A DNA stretch of 64,000 bases, taken from Senimuribacter sp049852125 (lineage in GTDB: Bacteria > Bacillota > Clostridia > Peptostreptococcales > Anaerovoracaceae). Shown piece after piece: positions 8,358 through 17,251 of the stretch (the first letter of the stretch is position 1; each line of letters opens with the position of its first letter). Both the position numbers and the translations under genes were made by a program. The stretch is taken from positions 496,001-560,000 of the forward strand of contig NZ_CP187532.1 of NCBI RefSeq assembly GCF_049852125.1. Direction: 5' to 3'. The notes under the pieces are model-generated. The model saw only the letters and a program-made list of their open reading frames with translations, did no database searches and was not told the DNA's origin.

Positions 8358-9371
8358 ATGAAAAAAATTTTATTGACTATGATTGTCGTTATAATGACAA
8401 CCTCTATCATTATAACACAGACGGGCTGTACAGAAAAGCCGGTATCAAAAACAAGTTATTACATGGACACGATTTGTCAGATTACGATTTACGATATGGA
8501 TGGTATGGGAGAGGAAAATGCCGAGTCTGCCATTGATTCTGCCTTTGCGCTCTGTGCGGAGTACGAGTCGCTCATCAGCGCGACCAGATCGGAAAGCGAC
8601 ATTTATAAGCTGAACCATGCAGGCGGAAAGGCTTGCACCTGTGATCCGCGGACGGTTTCGCTGCTTAAAAAAGCGCTGCACTATGGGGAACTTTCCGGCG
8701 GCGCATTTGATATTACCCTTGGAAAGGCTGCTGCCTTGTGGGATTTTCATGATGAAAGCCCGAAAGTGCCTTCTGCTGAGGCGGTAAAGGAGGCGCTGGT
8801 CGGGGTCGATTACCGGGCGGTGAAGATTGACGGTGATGTGGTGACTCTGGAAAATCCCGGCGCGGAAATTACCCTGGGCGGCATCGGAAAAGGTTACGTG
8901 GCTGACCGCGCGGCGGAGCATCTTGAAGATCTTGGCGTCACCAGTGCCATTGTCAATTTTGGCGGCAATATCATAGCCATTGGGGATAAAGACGGCGAGC
9001 CGTTTCAGATTGGCATTGAAAAGCCGTTTACGGAGCAGGGGGAGATCATCGGGTCGGTGGCGGCAACGGATGCGACGGTGGTAACCTCCGGTATTTATGA
9101 GCGGGGATTTGAAGCGGACGGAACGTATTATCACCATATTCTGGACGTAAAGACCGGCTGGCCGGTGGAAAACGATGTGGTCAGCGTCACGCTGGTAGGC
9201 GTAAAAGGCATGTCTGCTGATTGTGATGCTATGTCTACCATCTGCCTGACGCTAGGGATTGCAGATGGGTTGGACTTTATAGAGGGCATCGACGGCGTGG
9301 AGGCCCTGTTTGTGGATCAGGATGGCGTCATAACAAAGACTTCCGGGTTTGATGGTTTTGTAGAGAAATAA
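8358..9371 (+). CDS. apbE: FAD:protein FMN transferase, lipoprotein
   Basis: 337 residues. The N-terminus is a lipoprotein signal (hydrophobic stretch then TQTGC, with Cys near 24), so the protein is anchored outside the membrane. The body matches ApbE: YYMDTICQITIYD, GGAFDITLGKAAALW, GGIGKGYVADRA, NFGGNIIAIG, and the Mg/FAD-binding C-terminal DAMSTICLTLGI. ApbE attaches FMN covalently to Ser/Thr of target proteins such as Rnf/Nqr subunits. No FMN-binding target with the usual motif is encoded in this window, so the substrate must lie elsewhere. It is divergent from the NusG-II gene with almost no intergenic DNA. Confidence 0.93.
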   Translation: MKKILLTMIVVIMTTSIIITQTGCTEKPVSKTSYYMDTICQITIYDMDGMGEENAESAIDSAFALCAEYESLISATRSESDIYKLNHAGGKACTCDPRTVSLLKKALHYGELSGGAFDITLGKAAALWDFHDESPKVPSAEAVKEALVGVDYRAVKIDGDVVTLENPGAEITLGGIGKGYVADRAAEHLEDLGVTSAIVNFGGNIIAIGDKDGEPFQIGIEKPFTEQGEIIGSVAATDATVVTSGIYERGFEADGTYYHHILDVKTGWPVENDVVSVTLVGVKGMSADCDAMSTICLTLGIADGLDFIEGIDGVEALFVDQDGVITKTSGFDGFVEK

Positions 9372-10027
9372 TTTGAATAGTAAAAAATGTAAAAAGTAGG
9401 AAAAACTTGCCTGGAATTCGTTCGGGAATATGTAACAATAGAACTGGAGGTGATTTGGGTGAGTTTTTCTATTTTAATTGAAAATGAATTGAAGGGGCAG
9501 CAGCACATGGTTCGCGAGACTTTGAATGGAATTTTTGTGCGTTCTAAATCGGGAGTGATCGGGTGAAATTCCGGCGAGTTTCTGGCGATCCTCTTGTGCA
9601 GCGTTCAAATCCGCCCCTTTATTCTGATTTCTAGACAAAAAAGGGCGGATTTGCTATTGCATTACTGCTGCTACAGTGCAATCATATCTGCAATGCTGGA
9701 AAAAAGTACTTGATAAATTTTAGATCATATGAGGCGCCGCCTTTAGATGAGGAAGTGCAATATATGAATACATATGCAAAAAAATTAAAACAAAATCTTC
9801 TAAACACATTTTTTGATATCATGAACAAATAGTATGTTGATGCCGTAATATATAGTTAAACATGAAAGCAATGAAATTGCTGCAATAGTTACCATGACAG
9901 AGCGTCTGCGACAGAGTTTTTTGGAAAGGTTTTTTGTGTAATAGCTCAGTTAAAGCGCTGATCAAGGCATCTTTTGCGGAACTTGTTTTTTACTTGTATT
10001 TAGGATGAGATATGGCGTGTAAATTTG
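9372..10027. other. 656-base gene-poor stretch with structured DNA and possible gene remnant
   Basis: No convincing gene. It contains a perfect inverted repeat (listed separately) and an upstream AAGGGGC (9493-9499) that could instead pair with GCCCCTT (9614-9620). An open frame without a good start ends at 9832 and reads like a protein tail (SYEAPPLDEEVQYMNTYAKK), which may be a decayed gene end. The rest is AT-rich. Confidence 0.5.
9607..9654. repeat. Perfect 11-bp inverted repeat
   Basis: CAAATCCGCCC (9607-9617) and GGGCGGATTTG (9644-9654) are exact reverse complements, extended by a CTTT/AAAA pairing. No T-run follows on either strand, so it is not a standard terminator. Confidence 0.75.
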
Positions 10028-10906
10028 TCATGGAATAACCTGAATTTCAATCTGCTTGATGCAGCTTGCTTCGTTTTCGACGGCAAAGGTGCCGGTGATT
10101 TCAAATTCATAGCAGTTGCCGGCGATGGAGAGTCCTTGCTCTTTGATGTACTCCTGCAGGGTTCTAATTGCCAGCAGGGTTTTGTCCAAGCCGCCGGGAC
10201 AATTGATGCAGGCGTAGGTCGCCGCCGGCTTTTCAATTTGTATTTTTTCTCGATAAAAGTCCTGAGAAAGCGCATGCGTATGGTCATATTCTAATTTCGG
10301 ATCCAGTCTGATGCACAGATAATCAAAATAATCGCCGCCGGTAACGGGGGCTGCAATATGTTCTTTTAAAATGATGCCGCCGCGAAAAAAATCCGCGCGG
10401 CTTTCGTTATTCATACAATAACGATAATACTGACCGATGATTTCCGTTCTTGCGGCGTCGGACAGTCTATTATCGTTAGTTCTGATGGCAGCCAATTTGC
10501 AGGCTGCCATTTTTTCGATGCGGGGTGCGAAAAACGGCAGGGCTTTGGCATGTTCCATTTCTGCCAGCGTATTTTCTACCTGGGCGGCAAGCCGCGCATA
10601 TTTATGTGCTTTTTCGCGAAGTACCTGCTGCATCTGGCTGAACAATGGCATCAAAGAATAGGGGTCTTCCCGCGTCAAAAACGTCTTGATTTCTTCCAGA
10701 GAAAGGCCGGCGTCCTGCAGTACTGTAATAGAATGAAAGCGGTTCAGTTCAACAGTGGTGTAGTATCTGTAGCCGTTTTCCGTGACGCAGTAGGGTTTCA
10801 GAATCCCGATGCGGTCGTAATGAAACAGGGTGTCTTTTTTGATGCCGCAAAGGGCAGCGAACTGTCCGGTAGACAGTAGGACTAAGTCGGATTTCGTATC
10901 TTTCAA
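10028..10906 (-). CDS. MerR-family regulator with GyrI-like effector domain (BmrR type)
   Basis: 292 residues. The N-terminal MerR helix-turn-helix reads LSTGQFAALCGIKKDTLFHYDRIG and the wing VTENGYRYYTTVELNRF (about 8-55), followed by the dimerisation helix (about 75-120). The C-terminal part (about 130-290) matches the GyrI-like small-molecule-binding domain found in BmrR-type proteins. Such activators twist promoters with over-long spacers. Exactly this kind of promoter lies in the adjacent divergent region (11019-11049), so the protein most likely activates the S9 peptidase operon and perhaps itself. Its ligand cannot be read from the sequence. Confidence 0.9.
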   Translation of the reverse strand: MKDTKSDLVLLSTGQFAALCGIKKDTLFHYDRIGILKPYCVTENGYRYYTTVELNRFHSITVLQDAGLSLEEIKTFLTREDPYSLMPLFSQMQQVLREKAHKYARLAAQVENTLAEMEHAKALPFFAPRIEKMAACKLAAIRTNDNRLSDAARTEIIGQYYRYCMNNESRADFFRGGIILKEHIAAPVTGGDYFDYLCIRLDPKLEYDHTHALSQDFYREKIQIEKPAATYACINCPGGLDKTLLAIRTLQEYIKEQGLSIAGNCYEFEITGTFAVENEASCIKQIEIQVIP

Positions 10907-11018
10907 AGCATGTCTCCTTTGTGTGGTGATGGTATCTTGTTTGTGATTCTTGCCCGCGGCGAATCTGCCGCTTTAACCTCCATCAATAAAAAAATTTAAT
11001 GAATTTATAAAATTCTTC

Positions 11019-11049
11019 TTGACTATGGGTCGACTCCATAGTTTAGGAT
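11019..11049 (+). promoter_or_regulatory. MerR-type promoter with 19-bp spacer over a dyad operator
   Basis: The -35 TTGACT (11019-11024) and the -10 TAGGAT (11044-11049) are separated by 19 bases. The spacer is covered by a 21-bp near-perfect palindrome (11022-11042) with arms ACTATGG and CCATAGT around a GTCGAC core. The long spacer with an internal dyad is the hallmark of MerR-activated promoters, and a MerR gene is divergent at 10906. It also shows that translation of the S9 peptidase cannot begin at 11019. Confidence 0.85.
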
Positions 11050-11111
11050 ACACCATAAAGACGACAAAGGCAAGAATGATTAGAAAAAATGAAAAGAAAG
11101 GAAGTAAGAAT

Positions 11112-13025
11112 TTGAAAAAGCTTATCCCAGAGACTTTTACGGAATATCAGTTTATTTCCAGTCCGCTGCTTTCACCGGACGGTCAGTATACTGCTTTCGT
11201 GGCACAGACCATGGATATGGAAAACAATTGCTACATAGGAAAACTTTATGTCATCGACACAAAGGGAGGGACGCCACGGCAGATGTCGGAAAAGGACATC
11301 AAGCATTTTATATGGACGCCGGATGGGACTTTGATGTACAGCCAGCCGGCAGGGGAGAAGGATGCACCGAAGATGGCGTACTTTACCATCGACCCGGCAA
11401 CCGGCGCGGAAAGCTGCGCGCAGACGATCTCTACCATGGGTGGTTTGCCTACTTTCACAGAGGATGGAAGGTGGATTATACCGGGTCAGGTGATACTGCA
11501 GGAGAAAAATCCTCGCTATACGGAAATCCGGGAGCTGCCTTATTGGAGCGACGGCAGAGGATTTACCTGCGGAAAGAGAAACGCGCTGTATCTGGTCAAT
11601 CCGGAAAGGGACGAGGCGGAACTAATTACGCCGCGGCATTTTCAGGTCATGGGCACGGATTATCAGGACGGCACGCTGCTCTATATCGGTAATGAATATA
11701 CGGACTGCGTTGAATTCAGAAAAGGCGTTTACATCTATGATGTAAAAACAGGGCAGACCAGCTGTGTTGTACAGCCGGGCATTTTCGATATCTTCCACGC
11801 AAATCTGTTGGATAAAGATACGGCAATCATCAGAGGCGCGAAAAAAGAAGACTCCGCTTATTCTGAAGGATTCTTCTATCGAGTTGATCTGAAGGACGGC
11901 GCTTGCACGAAAATCAGTGATTACGATAAAAAGTCTGAATTCTGCTGTATTGTCGGCGACGTTATGCTGGGGCTGGGACAGCCAAACAAAGCGCATGATG
12001 GCAAACTGTATTTTGTAACGGTAGACGGAGAATACAGCTATATCAGATCCATTGACAGAGACGGCAATCTGTCCCCGGCGCTGACCATGGATGGCGTCAC
12101 TAATTTCTTCGACATCAATGATCACGGACTGGTTTTCTATGGCTACAGAGGCGATCGTCTCGGCGAACTGTATGTGCTGGAACAGGACGGCGCCGAACGG
12201 GAACTGACCCGCCTTAATGATGCGGTCTTGGAACAGTATCACATTGCGGAGCGAATTCCGATTTCCTTTACGGATGCGGACGATGTGGAAATCCGCGGCT
12301 GGGTCATGCCGCCGGCAGGCTATGAACCGGGCAAAAAGTATCCGGCGATTTTAAACATCCACGGCGGACCGAGAGGCACCTGGGGCGCGGAGTTTAACCA
12401 CGAAATGCAGGTTTGGGCAAATGCAGGATATTTCGTTCTGTTCTGTAATCCGAGAGGAAGCGCCGGCAGAGGAGACGCTTTCGCGGATTTGAACCTGGGT
12501 ATGGGCAATGTGGACTATGATAACTTTATGGCATTTGTAGATCATTGCCTTGCCAAGTGGCCGGACATCGATGAGAAACGCCTGGGGGTTGCCGGCGGCA
12601 GCTACGGCGGTTATATGGTCAACTGGATCATCGGTCACACAGACCGGTTCGCGGCAGCGTCTTCTCAGCGGAGTATTTCAAACTGGGTATCCATGGATGG
12701 ACTCAGCGATATGGGCTATTATGCTAACGGATTGCAGTTCGGAGGCTTTTTAGACACCCATGCAGAACATCTTTGGGATATTTCTCCGCTGAAATACGCC
12801 CACAATGCGGTAACGCCGACGATCTTCCTCCAGTCAGAGGGAGACTACCGCTGCCCGATGGAACAGGCGCTGCAGATGTATGCGGTGCTCAAGCGCAAAG
12901 GCGTAGAGAGCAAAGTGATTTTGTTCAAAGGCGAAAGCCATGGGCTTTCCAGAGAAGGACAGCCGCAGAACCGGCTGACTAGAATGCATGAAATCCTGGA
13001 CTGGATGAATCGTCATCTGCAATAA
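11112..13025 (+). CDS. S9 family peptidase (acylaminoacyl-peptidase / prolyl-oligopeptidase type)
   Basis: 637 residues from the TTG at 11112, supported by AAAGGAAG 7 bases upstream and by the family-typical beginning LKKLIPETFTEYQF; an alternative ATG is at 11076. The N-terminal two-thirds is a beta-propeller (SPLLSPDGQYTAFV and similar blades). The C-terminal alpha/beta hydrolase domain has NIHGGPRGTWG (oxyanion region), the nucleophile Ser in GGSYGGYMVNW, Asp in EGDYRCP and His in ESHGLS. It releases blocked or oligopeptide N-termini in the cytoplasm. It is first in a plus-strand operon under the MerR-type promoter, followed by peptidase remnants and GPH transporters, which suggests a peptide-use operon. 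Confidence 0.92.
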   Translation: MKKLIPETFTEYQFISSPLLSPDGQYTAFVAQTMDMENNCYIGKLYVIDTKGGTPRQMSEKDIKHFIWTPDGTLMYSQPAGEKDAPKMAYFTIDPATGAESCAQTISTMGGLPTFTEDGRWIIPGQVILQEKNPRYTEIRELPYWSDGRGFTCGKRNALYLVNPERDEAELITPRHFQVMGTDYQDGTLLYIGNEYTDCVEFRKGVYIYDVKTGQTSCVVQPGIFDIFHANLLDKDTAIIRGAKKEDSAYSEGFFYRVDLKDGACTKISDYDKKSEFCCIVGDVMLGLGQPNKAHDGKLYFVTVDGEYSYIRSIDRDGNLSPALTMDGVTNFFDINDHGLVFYGYRGDRLGELYVLEQDGAERELTRLNDAVLEQYHIAERIPISFTDADDVEIRGWVMPPAGYEPGKKYPAILNIHGGPRGTWGAEFNHEMQVWANAGYFVLFCNPRGSAGRGDAFADLNLGMGNVDYDNFMAFVDHCLAKWPDIDEKRLGVAGGSYGGYMVNWIIGHTDRFAAASSQRSISNWVSMDGLSDMGYYANGLQFGGFLDTHAEHLWDISPLKYAHNAVTPTIFLQSEGDYRCPMEQALQMYAVLKRKGVESKVILFKGESHGLSREGQPQNRLTRMHEILDWMNRHLQ

Positions 13026-13047
13026 AGAAGAAATGCGAGGAAATACG

Positions 13048-14297
13048 ATGAATATACAGAAATTATGGACGTGGATCGATCAGAATGGGGAACGCTTTGA
13101 GGCTGTCAGCGACGCAGTCTGGGGCTTTGCAGAGACCTGTTTTACAGAGTATCAGTCCTCGAAACTCCAGCGAGAGGTGATGGAACAGGAAGGCTTTCGG
13201 ATTACCACGCCGGTTTGCGGCATGGATACGGCTTTTATCGCAGAATATGGAAGCGGCGCGCCGGTGATCGCCTTTTTAGGAGAAAATGACGCGCTGCCTG
13301 CCCAGAGTCAGTGTGCAGATGTGGCGGAACCAAAACCGCTGACGCCCGGTGGAAACGGTCATGCCTGCGGGCACAATTTGCTCGGTACAGGCAGCATGGA
13401 GGCAGCCTGCGCGGTAAAACAGTATATGGAAGCGGAAGGCATTTCCGGAACGATTCGTTACTATGCCTGTCCTGCAGAGGAAGGCGGCGGCGCTGGAACT
13501 TCTGACTGTACCGGGAACCTTAGAAGAAGCAAAAAAAGACCATCAAAACAGGCAGACAGGATTACGGCGCTTTTGATGATTTTGTCTATTTGGGCAGAGG
13601 CATTGCGGGAATCACGGTGGAATGCTGGGATTTAGATATTCGCGCGGGGTTGCCGGGTAAATGGCAGCGGCCGATTATGTCGGAGCCTGCGGAACTGCAT
13701 CTTGCTTATGAGAAACAGCAGCTTGCCTGGATTGATGAACATATGGGAACGGACGTGTTTAAACCGTGGGCAAAAGTCGACCATCCGCAGCTTGGCGAGG
13801 TAGAAATCGGCGGCTACGATATCAAGTATTTGATGCAGAATCCGCCTATTGACTATCTGCAGGAGGAAATGGAGCGGTGCACCCGCTTTACACTGCGGCA
13901 GATTAAAACGCTGCCGAGAATTGCCTTTGGAGAAGTGACGGTTTGCGGCGCAGAACAGGATTATTATGAAATTACGGCGGAGGTACAGAACTTACGGTAT
14001 TTCCCGACCAATATGACAGAAATGGCGAAGTCTCTCCGCCTAGTGAAAGAAGATATGGTGTTCCTGAAAGGAGACGGCATCGAATTTATTTCCGGAAGCG
14101 GTGCGCAGCCCATTGGATTTTTGCCGGGCATGTCCGGCGTGCACGCGGCAAATCTGTTCGGAGAATTTATGACCATGAAAAAGCCTTTGGTAAAGCGGCT
14201 CAGCTGGAAAATCAAGGCGGCAGCAGGTACGAGACTTTCCCTTGAAGCCAGCAGTATGCGAGGCGGCAAGGCTGAAAAAGAGATTGTTCTTCCATAG
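13048..14297 (+). pseudogene. Chimeric remnant: M20 amidohydrolase N-terminus fused to M14 carboxypeptidase C-terminus, frameshifted
   Basis: From the ATG at 13048 (AGGAAA upstream) the protein reads as an M20 (AbgB-like aminobenzoyl-glutamate hydrolase type) peptidase: GGNGHACGHNLLGTGS and RYYACPAEEGGGAG, up to about 13490. The M20 frame then runs into unrelated residues and stops at 13635. From about 13490 another frame encodes LLTVPGTLEEAKKDHQNRQT, which needs one further single-base frame change near 13557 to continue as DYGAFDDFVYLGRGIAGITV. That continuation and the sequence after it (HPQLGEVEIGGYD, QNPP, C-terminal beta domain) are the last third of an M14 zinc carboxypeptidase. So a deletion appears to have joined two adjacent peptidase genes, plus an indel. 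Neither catalytic domain is complete. Confidence 0.8.
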
Positions 14298-14345
14298 AAA
14301 AGAAGTTTTATGGATCGCAATATTGCATTTTTAAGGAGGAAAAAA

Positions 14346-15737
14346 ATGAGTAAAAAAAGTGGCTCAATGAGCATTGGACAGATTATCGCCTACACTTTCG
14401 GCGGCGTCTTTGTAACCATGAGCTGTATCGGCGACCAGTTCGGTCTGTTCTTTATGACTGACTTTGCCGGCGTAAAAGCTGGCGCGGCAGGATCTATTCT
14501 GGCAGTAGCGACCATTGTCGGTTCGTTTATGGACCCGATTGTGGGCGGACTTGTCGACCAGACAAACACAAAGATAGGAAGATATCGGCCGTGGCTGATC
14601 ATCGGCGGGCTGGTGATGGCGCTGACTATGATGATGCGTTTTACCCCGGCGCTGGTGGACAGTGATTCCGGACGCGTTATCTTCTACGGATTGGCAACGC
14701 TGCTGTTCGTCATGTCCTTTTCTGCAGTCTGCGTGCCTTGGCAGGGGATGATTTCGTCTATTACGATGGACTATAACAGCCGGAATATTCTGGTTGCGGC
14801 TCGTGCCATTTCCGGTGCTTGCGTAGGCAATATCATTCCGATGATTATTTTCAAATCCATCGATATGCTGGGCGGCGGTGTAAGCGGCTGGTGGAAATTT
14901 GTCATCATCGCGATGTCTATGGGTTACTGCGCCGTGCTATTCTGTCAGTGGGGCGTCAGAGAACTGGATAAACCGTAGACTGTGGCAGTTTCCGGCGGTG
15001 AAGAAAAAGTAAAGAAAGAGAAATTCAGCTTTGCAGCCATCGCAAAAGTCCTGAAAAGCAGACCGGTTTTATTCCTGGCGTTGGCTATGGTGCTGAACAA
15101 CGGAATTTTTACCCTGGGCACTGTTGTGGAAATGCATTTCTATAAGTATATTTTGAACGATGTATCTGTCCTGGCAAAGGCAGCGGCTGTGACACTGCCG
15201 ATTACGATTATCTGCTCCTTCCTGCTGCCGTTTGTACTGGCAAAGGTAGATAAGAGAACCGTAATTGTCATTGCAGCAGCGCTCAATGCTGTGAAACCGC
15301 TGTATATCATCTTCTTTAGCGGATCACTGGATACTAATGTAATCATCGCACTGGTTCTGCTGCAGCGTGTAGGATTGCAGTTCTTCCAGTATTCTCTGTA
15401 TGCGCTGGTTCCGGATTGTGTTGACTTTACCCAGTGGACCACAGGTGTCAACGCGGCAGCGCTCATCAGTTCCATCGTGTCTTTCTCTCAGAGATTTTCA
15501 AGAGCAGTGGGACAGGGTGTTGCAGGCTGGCTTCTGGGACTTGCCGGTTACGTGCAGAATGCTGATGTGCAGCCGGAAAGCGCGCTCAACGCGATTACCA
15601 ACATGAGCGGTATCATTCAGGCAGTCGGTCTGGTATTGGTCGTGCTTCCGATTATTTTCTTCCCGATCAGCCGTAAAAAGAGCGATCAGATCAGAGCGGA
15701 ACTGATGGAACGGGAAGAAGCGGGGAAGGCTTGCTAA
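14346..15737 (+). pseudogene. GPH-family MFS transporter interrupted by an in-frame TAG
   Basis: From ATG 14346 (AAGGAGG upstream) the frame encodes the first six membrane segments of a glycoside-pentoside-hexuronide:cation symporter-type protein, with the family motif GGLVDQTNTKIGRYRPW. It stops at TAG 14976-14978 directly after ELDKP. The very next codons in the same frame continue with the cytoplasmic loop and the second six-segment half up to 15737. A GTG at 14982 could restart translation. Alignment with the intact paralogue at 15799 shows no sequence missing, so this is a single nonsense change. Whether two half-proteins are made or the gene is dead cannot be read from sequence. The substrate is unknown; context suggests peptides or their breakdown products. 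Confidence 0.75.
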
Positions 15738-15798
15738 GCGGAAGATTCTGTAGTATTCTGACCGTATAGGAAAAACGGCGGAGAAAGGCGGCGCTGTC

Positions 15799-17148
15799 AT
15801 GAAGAACAGGAAACGAACTCTTACATATTTTGAAATCTTCGCATATGGAACAGGCGGCATCTTTATCAATCTGGCAGGTGTCTGCGATCAGTTTGGCATG
15901 TACTTTTTAACCAATGTCGCCATGCTGCCTGCGGCGGTTGTGGGCAGCATGATGATGCTGGGAACGATCTTTGATGCGGTCAATGATCCTATTATCGGCG
16001 GCATTGTAGACCGGCATCAGTCACGCATCGGCAAATACAGACCATTTCTGCTCTTTGGTGGATTTCTTACCGCAGTGGTGTCAGTGCTTCGATATATGGT
16101 GCCGGATTTGGATCAGACTGGAAAAATTGTGTATTACATGATTCTGCTCTGTCTGTTCAGCGTTGGATTTACCACCTGTACACTGCCATGGCAGGCGATG
16201 ATGAGTGTTTTGACGCCGGATTATCACGAGAGAAATGTGCTGCTTTCAACGAGAAGCATCAGCGGTAATTTGGTAGGCATGCTGATCAACGGCATCATCC
16301 TGACCTGTGTTGCCCGTTTGGGCGGCAACGAGGAAAACGGTTGGTGGAAGTTTATGGCGATTGCGTGGCTTGTGGCAATTCCTTTTATTCTGCTTTGCCA
16401 GTACGGCATGAAACGGGTGGATTACAAGGATGCGCTGCCAAGTCCGCCCAGACAGCCGTTTTTCAGCAGACTGCGAGGGCTGCTTTCTCATAAACCGGTA
16501 CTGTGTCTGAGCGCTGCGGTTGCAATTTCTTCGATCGTCATTTCGCTGTCCAATGTGTGCGAAATGTACTATTATGAGTATGTGCTTCATGACACCGGCG
16601 TGTTGGCGAGAACGTCTGTATTCGGCGCGCCAGTGACCATTGCATGCGCACTGCTGATGCCGTTTCTGCTGAAGTGGATTGATAAACGACAGTTAATTCT
16701 CATTGGCTTTGCGGTCAGTCTGGTGAAACCGACAGCCATTGCAGTATTCGGCACAGCCCTTTCTGCAGATTGCGTGGTAGTCCTGATTATCATTTCCCGC
16801 GCCGGTACGGCGCTTTTATCGGCGGCGATTTACGCCTGGACGCCGGAGTGTATTGACTGGGTCAACTATAAAGAGGGCGTAGCGTGCGCGGGTCTGATTA
16901 CGGCGGCTTCCACCTTTATGATGAAGCTGGGCAGGGCGTTGGGACAGACTATGGCAGGCTGGTTAATGTCCATTGCGGGATTTTCCGCGGGGGCAGAAAT
17001 CACCGGCAGTGTGGTAGCGCAGATTCTGCGCATCAATGGGATCTACCCAATCATCGGACTTTGTCTGACCATGGTGCCGATTCTGTTGTTTCCGATTTCT
17101 CATCGGCAGGCCGCAGAAATTCGCGATGAACTGGCGGCGCGGAAGTAA
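15799..17148 (+). CDS. GPH-family MFS transporter
   Basis: 449 residues and about 12 membrane segments, full length for the family. It carries GGIVDRHQSRIGKYRPF after the second segment and a central cytoplasmic loop around KRVDYKDALPSPPRQP. It is a clear paralogue of the interrupted transporter just upstream, sharing many positions in both halves (for example the EMYYYEYVLHDTGVLA region against EMHFYKYILNDVSVLA). Family members couple solute uptake to Na+ or H+. It is the last gene of the S9 peptidase operon and is followed by a terminator hairpin. The sugar specificity of the family is not assured here. Confidence 0.87.
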   Translation: MKNRKRTLTYFEIFAYGTGGIFINLAGVCDQFGMYFLTNVAMLPAAVVGSMMMLGTIFDAVNDPIIGGIVDRHQSRIGKYRPFLLFGGFLTAVVSVLRYMVPDLDQTGKIVYYMILLCLFSVGFTTCTLPWQAMMSVLTPDYHERNVLLSTRSISGNLVGMLINGIILTCVARLGGNEENGWWKFMAIAWLVAIPFILLCQYGMKRVDYKDALPSPPRQPFFSRLRGLLSHKPVLCLSAAVAISSIVISLSNVCEMYYYEYVLHDTGVLARTSVFGAPVTIACALLMPFLLKWIDKRQLILIGFAVSLVKPTAIAVFGTALSADCVVVLIIISRAGTALLSAAIYAWTPECIDWVNYKEGVACAGLITAASTFMMKLGRALGQTMAGWLMSIAGFSAGAEITGSVVAQILRINGIYPIIGLCLTMVPILLFPISHRQAAEIRDELAARK

Positions 17149-17154
17149 AAAAAT

Positions 17155-17205
17155 AAGGCATAGCCTTTGGCGGGATTTTGTGTGACCGCTGGGGCTGTGC
17201 CTTTT
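17155..17205 (+). terminator. Intrinsic terminator of the S9 peptidase/GPH operon
   Basis: AAGGCATAGCC (17155-17165) pairs with GGCTGTGCCTT (17193-17203, one mismatch) and ends in TTTT. Confidence 0.65.
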
Positions 17206-17251
17206 GTGTTGCTTTATGTTTTTTGATAGGTGGGTGATAGAGTAATAGGTG

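Noticed and set aside
9565..9567. Selenocysteine TGA in a small open frame from about 9478
   Set aside because: No ribosome binding site precedes the frame, the frame before it is closed by TAA, and the protein has no recognisable family; the hairpin after TGA is weak.
9541..9620. Cobalamin or FMN riboswitch
   Set aside because: GGGTGAAATTCCGG looks like a fragment of these motifs, but the second conserved box and the remaining aptamer core are missing and no target gene follows.
11019..11111. N-terminal extension of the S9 peptidase starting at 11019
   Set aside because: Those bases form the -35 element and operator of the MerR-type promoter, so they lie upstream of transcription.
14976..14978. 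Pyrrolysine insertion at TAG
   Set aside because: The position is a variable cytoplasmic loop, no pyl genes or methylamine genes are in the window, and a simple CAG-to-TAG change explains it.
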